Of a DNA stretch of 34,024 bases, positions 32,526-34,024 are shown piece after piece. Positions within the stretch are counted from its first letter, which is position 1. Every line of letters begins with the position of its first letter. The DNA lies in NCBI GenBank assembly GCA_964534515.1, contig CAZHPW010000010.1, positions 1 to 34,024 on the forward strand. Direction: 5' to 3'. Under the pieces are notes generated by a model. The model was not told the DNA's origin, made no database searches, and saw nothing but the letters and a program-made list of their open reading frames with translations. Both the position numbers and the translations under genes were made by a program. Source of the DNA: UBA6115 sp964534515 (GTDB taxonomy: Bacteria; Bacillota; Clostridia; Christensenellales; Aristaeellaceae).

Positions 32526-34024
32526 ATGGCCCAGGGCAAGATAGTAAAAGTCGCAGGCAGTCTGATTGTCGCGGAAGGGATGTCCTCTGCGAGGATGTTT
32601 GACGTTGTCCGCGTCAGCAAACACCGCCTCATCGGTGAAATCCTGGAGTTGCGCGGGGACCGCGCGTCCATCCAGGTATATGAGGAAACCAGCGGCCTTG
32701 GACCGGGTGAACCGGTTGAGTCCACCGGCGCGCCTTTGTCCCTGGAGCTTGGGCCTGGCTTGATTGAGTCCATATTTGACGGCATTCAGCGCCCCTTGGT
32801 GGACATTCGTGAGAAAGCCGGTGACCGCATTACCCGCGGCATTGAGCTCCCTTCCTTAAACCGGGAAAGGCTTTGGGATTTTGTTCCGGTCGCCAAGCCC
32901 GGGGATAAGGTGTCCTCCGGTGATGTGCTGGGTACGGTGCAGGAAACCGCGGTTGTTAACCATAAAATCATGGTGCCCTATGGTATTTCAGGTACCGTTG
33001 TCTCCATTGAGCAAGGCCAGTTCAAGGTGGAAGACGTGGTCGTGGTTCTTGAAGGCGATGACGGCCAGAAGCACAATTTAAGCATGCTGCAGCGCTGGCC
33101 GGTCCGTAAAGGCCGCCCTTACGCAGAAAAATTGTCCCCGCAAATGCCTATGGTAACCGGGCAGCGAGTCATTGACACCCTGTTCCCAATCGCTTCCGGC
33201 GGCGTCGCAGCGATTCCGGGACCCTTTGGCTCCGGCAAGACCGTTGTCCAGCATCAGTTGGCCAAGTGGGCAGATGCCGACATTATTGTCTATGTTGGCT
33301 GCGGTGAGCGCGGCAACGAAATGACGGACGTTTTGAAGGAATTCCCGGAACTGCATGACCCCAAGACCGGGGAATCACTGATGAAGCGCACTGTGCTCAT
33401 TGCCAATACCTCTGACATGCCTGTCGCGGCCCGCGAGGCTTCCATCTATACCGGCATCACAATCGCTGAATATTTCCGCGACATGGGTTACCGGGTCGCC
33501 ATTATGGCTGACTCAACCAGCCGCTGGGCGGAAGCCCTCCGCGAGATGAGCGGCCGCCTGGAAGAGATGCCGGGCGAGGAAGGCTACCCCGCCTACCTGT
33601 CCAGCCGCATCGCGGAGTTCTACGAGCGCGCGGGCCAAGTTATCTGCCTGGGCAATGACGGTAGGCAGGGTTCTGTGTCCGCCATCGGCGCTGTTTCCCC
33701 TCCCGGAGGTGATATCTCAGAACCCGTTTCCCAGGCCACCTTGCGCATTGTCAAAGTGTTCTGGGGCTTGAGCGCCCAGTTGGCGTATAAGCGCCACTTC
33801 CCGGCGATTGACTGGCTCTTGTCCTATTCCTTGTATATGGACAACCTGTCTGAATGGTTCACCGACCACGTCTCCCCGGAATGGGGCAATCTGCGCCAGC
33901 GCACCCTGCAGATTCTCCAGGAAGAGAGCGAACTGGAGGAAATCGTCCGCCTGGTCGGCATGGATGCCCTGGGCTGGAAGGACAGGCTGACCATGGAGGT
34001 CGCCCGCTCCATCCGCGAGGACTA
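32526..34024 (+). CDS. ntpA: V-type ATPase catalytic subunit A, 3'-truncated
   Basis: The catalytic ATP-hydrolysing subunit. About 499 of the usual near-590 codons are present before the window ends. GAGGAAG lies before ATG 32526. The N-terminal beta-barrel (MAQGKIVKVAGSLIVAEGM) and the non-homologous insert (about 110-185) distinguish it from subunit B and F-type beta. The P-loop is GPFGSGKT (about 232-239), followed by VYVGCGERGNEMTDVL with the catalytic Glu, ADSTSRWAEALRE and SPPGGDISEPVSQ. Subunits B and D are expected beyond the window. Confidence 0.97.
   Translation, partial: MAQGKIVKVAGSLIVAEGMSSARMFDVVRVSKHRLIGEILELRGDRASIQVYEETSGLGPGEPVESTGAPLSLELGPGLIESIFDGIQRPLVDIREKAGDRITRGIELPSLNRERLWDFVPVAKPGDKVSSGDVLGTVQETAVVNHKIMVPYGISGTVVSIEQGQFKVEDVVVVLEGDDGQKHNLSMLQRWPVRKGRPYAEKLSPQMPMVTGQRVIDTLFPIASGGVAAIPGPFGSGKTVVQHQLAKWADADIIVYVGCGERGNEMTDVLKEFPELHDPKTGESLMKRTVLIANTSDMPVAAREASIYTGITIAEYFRDMGYRVAIMADSTSRWAEALREMSGRLEEMPGEEGYPAYLSSRIAEFYERAGQVICLGNDGRQGSVSAIGAVSPPGGDISEPVSQATLRIVKVFWGLSAQLAYKRHFPAIDWLLSYSLYMDNLSEWFTDHVSPEWGNLRQRTLQILQEESELEEIVRLVGMDALGWKDRLTMEVARSIRED

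Noticed and set aside
1..34024. CRISPR arrays, tRNA or rRNA genes, insertion sequences, attachment sites
   Set aside because: Reading through both strands, I saw no regularly spaced repeats, tRNA cloverleaf, rRNA sequence, transposase or integrase.

Overview
The window reads as a chromosomal segment of a Gram-positive Bacillota (Firmicutes), most likely a clostridial lineage and probably a metagenome-derived or draft assembly, since one run of ten N interrupts ftsH. The indications are the dgt-dnaG-rpoD-trmK-Nif3 block, the class A RNase P RNA, a perfect CtsR operator, CdaA/CdaR, an rplU-prp-rpmA operon in which L27 carries the Prp-cleavable N-terminal extension, and a bacterial V-type ATPase operon. 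I cannot place it below class from the sequence alone. TTG and GTG starts are frequent (trmD, dnaG, rpoD, ftsH, nadK, yfcE; dgt, rplU).

Layout. 1-1230: 3' part of rimM and trmD (ribosome/tRNA maturation). 1399-7429: dgt, dnaG, rpoD, trmK, a Nif3-like protein and a coiled-coil zinc-ribbon protein, tightly packed. 7436-7767: rnpB with a bidirectional terminator. 7818-9122 (minus): a rhomboid-fold protein lacking protease residues, and an Hsp20 chaperone under a CtsR box. 9172-15641: tilS-hpt, then ftsH-PHP phosphoesterase-VanW/G5 envelope protein, closed by a terminator. 15688-18788: nadK-argR-recN with its own palindrome-rich promoter. 18806-19879 (minus): a lone sialidase-fold gene, the most accessory-looking gene here. 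20000-21110: L21 leader, rplU-prp-rpmA. 21270-25478: cdaA-cdaR, an unrecognised membrane-anchored disordered protein, and an RsmF-like rRNA methyltransferase. 25482-27691 (minus): yajC, a fused RNase PH/RdgB gene, and a YfcE-type phosphoesterase. 27803-34024: the V-type ATPase operon H-I-K-E-C-F-A, running off the window in subunit A.

Most genes are housekeeping and joined by stop/start overlaps, implying several translationally coupled operons. I found no convincing wholly new system. The best leads are the uncharacterised cdaR-coupled membrane protein, a complete Na+-ligand set in the V-ATPase rotor subunit, near-identical palindromes over two -10 regions, a probably leaderless tilS with an altered PP-loop, and the rhomboid pseudoprotease beside the CtsR-controlled Hsp20.
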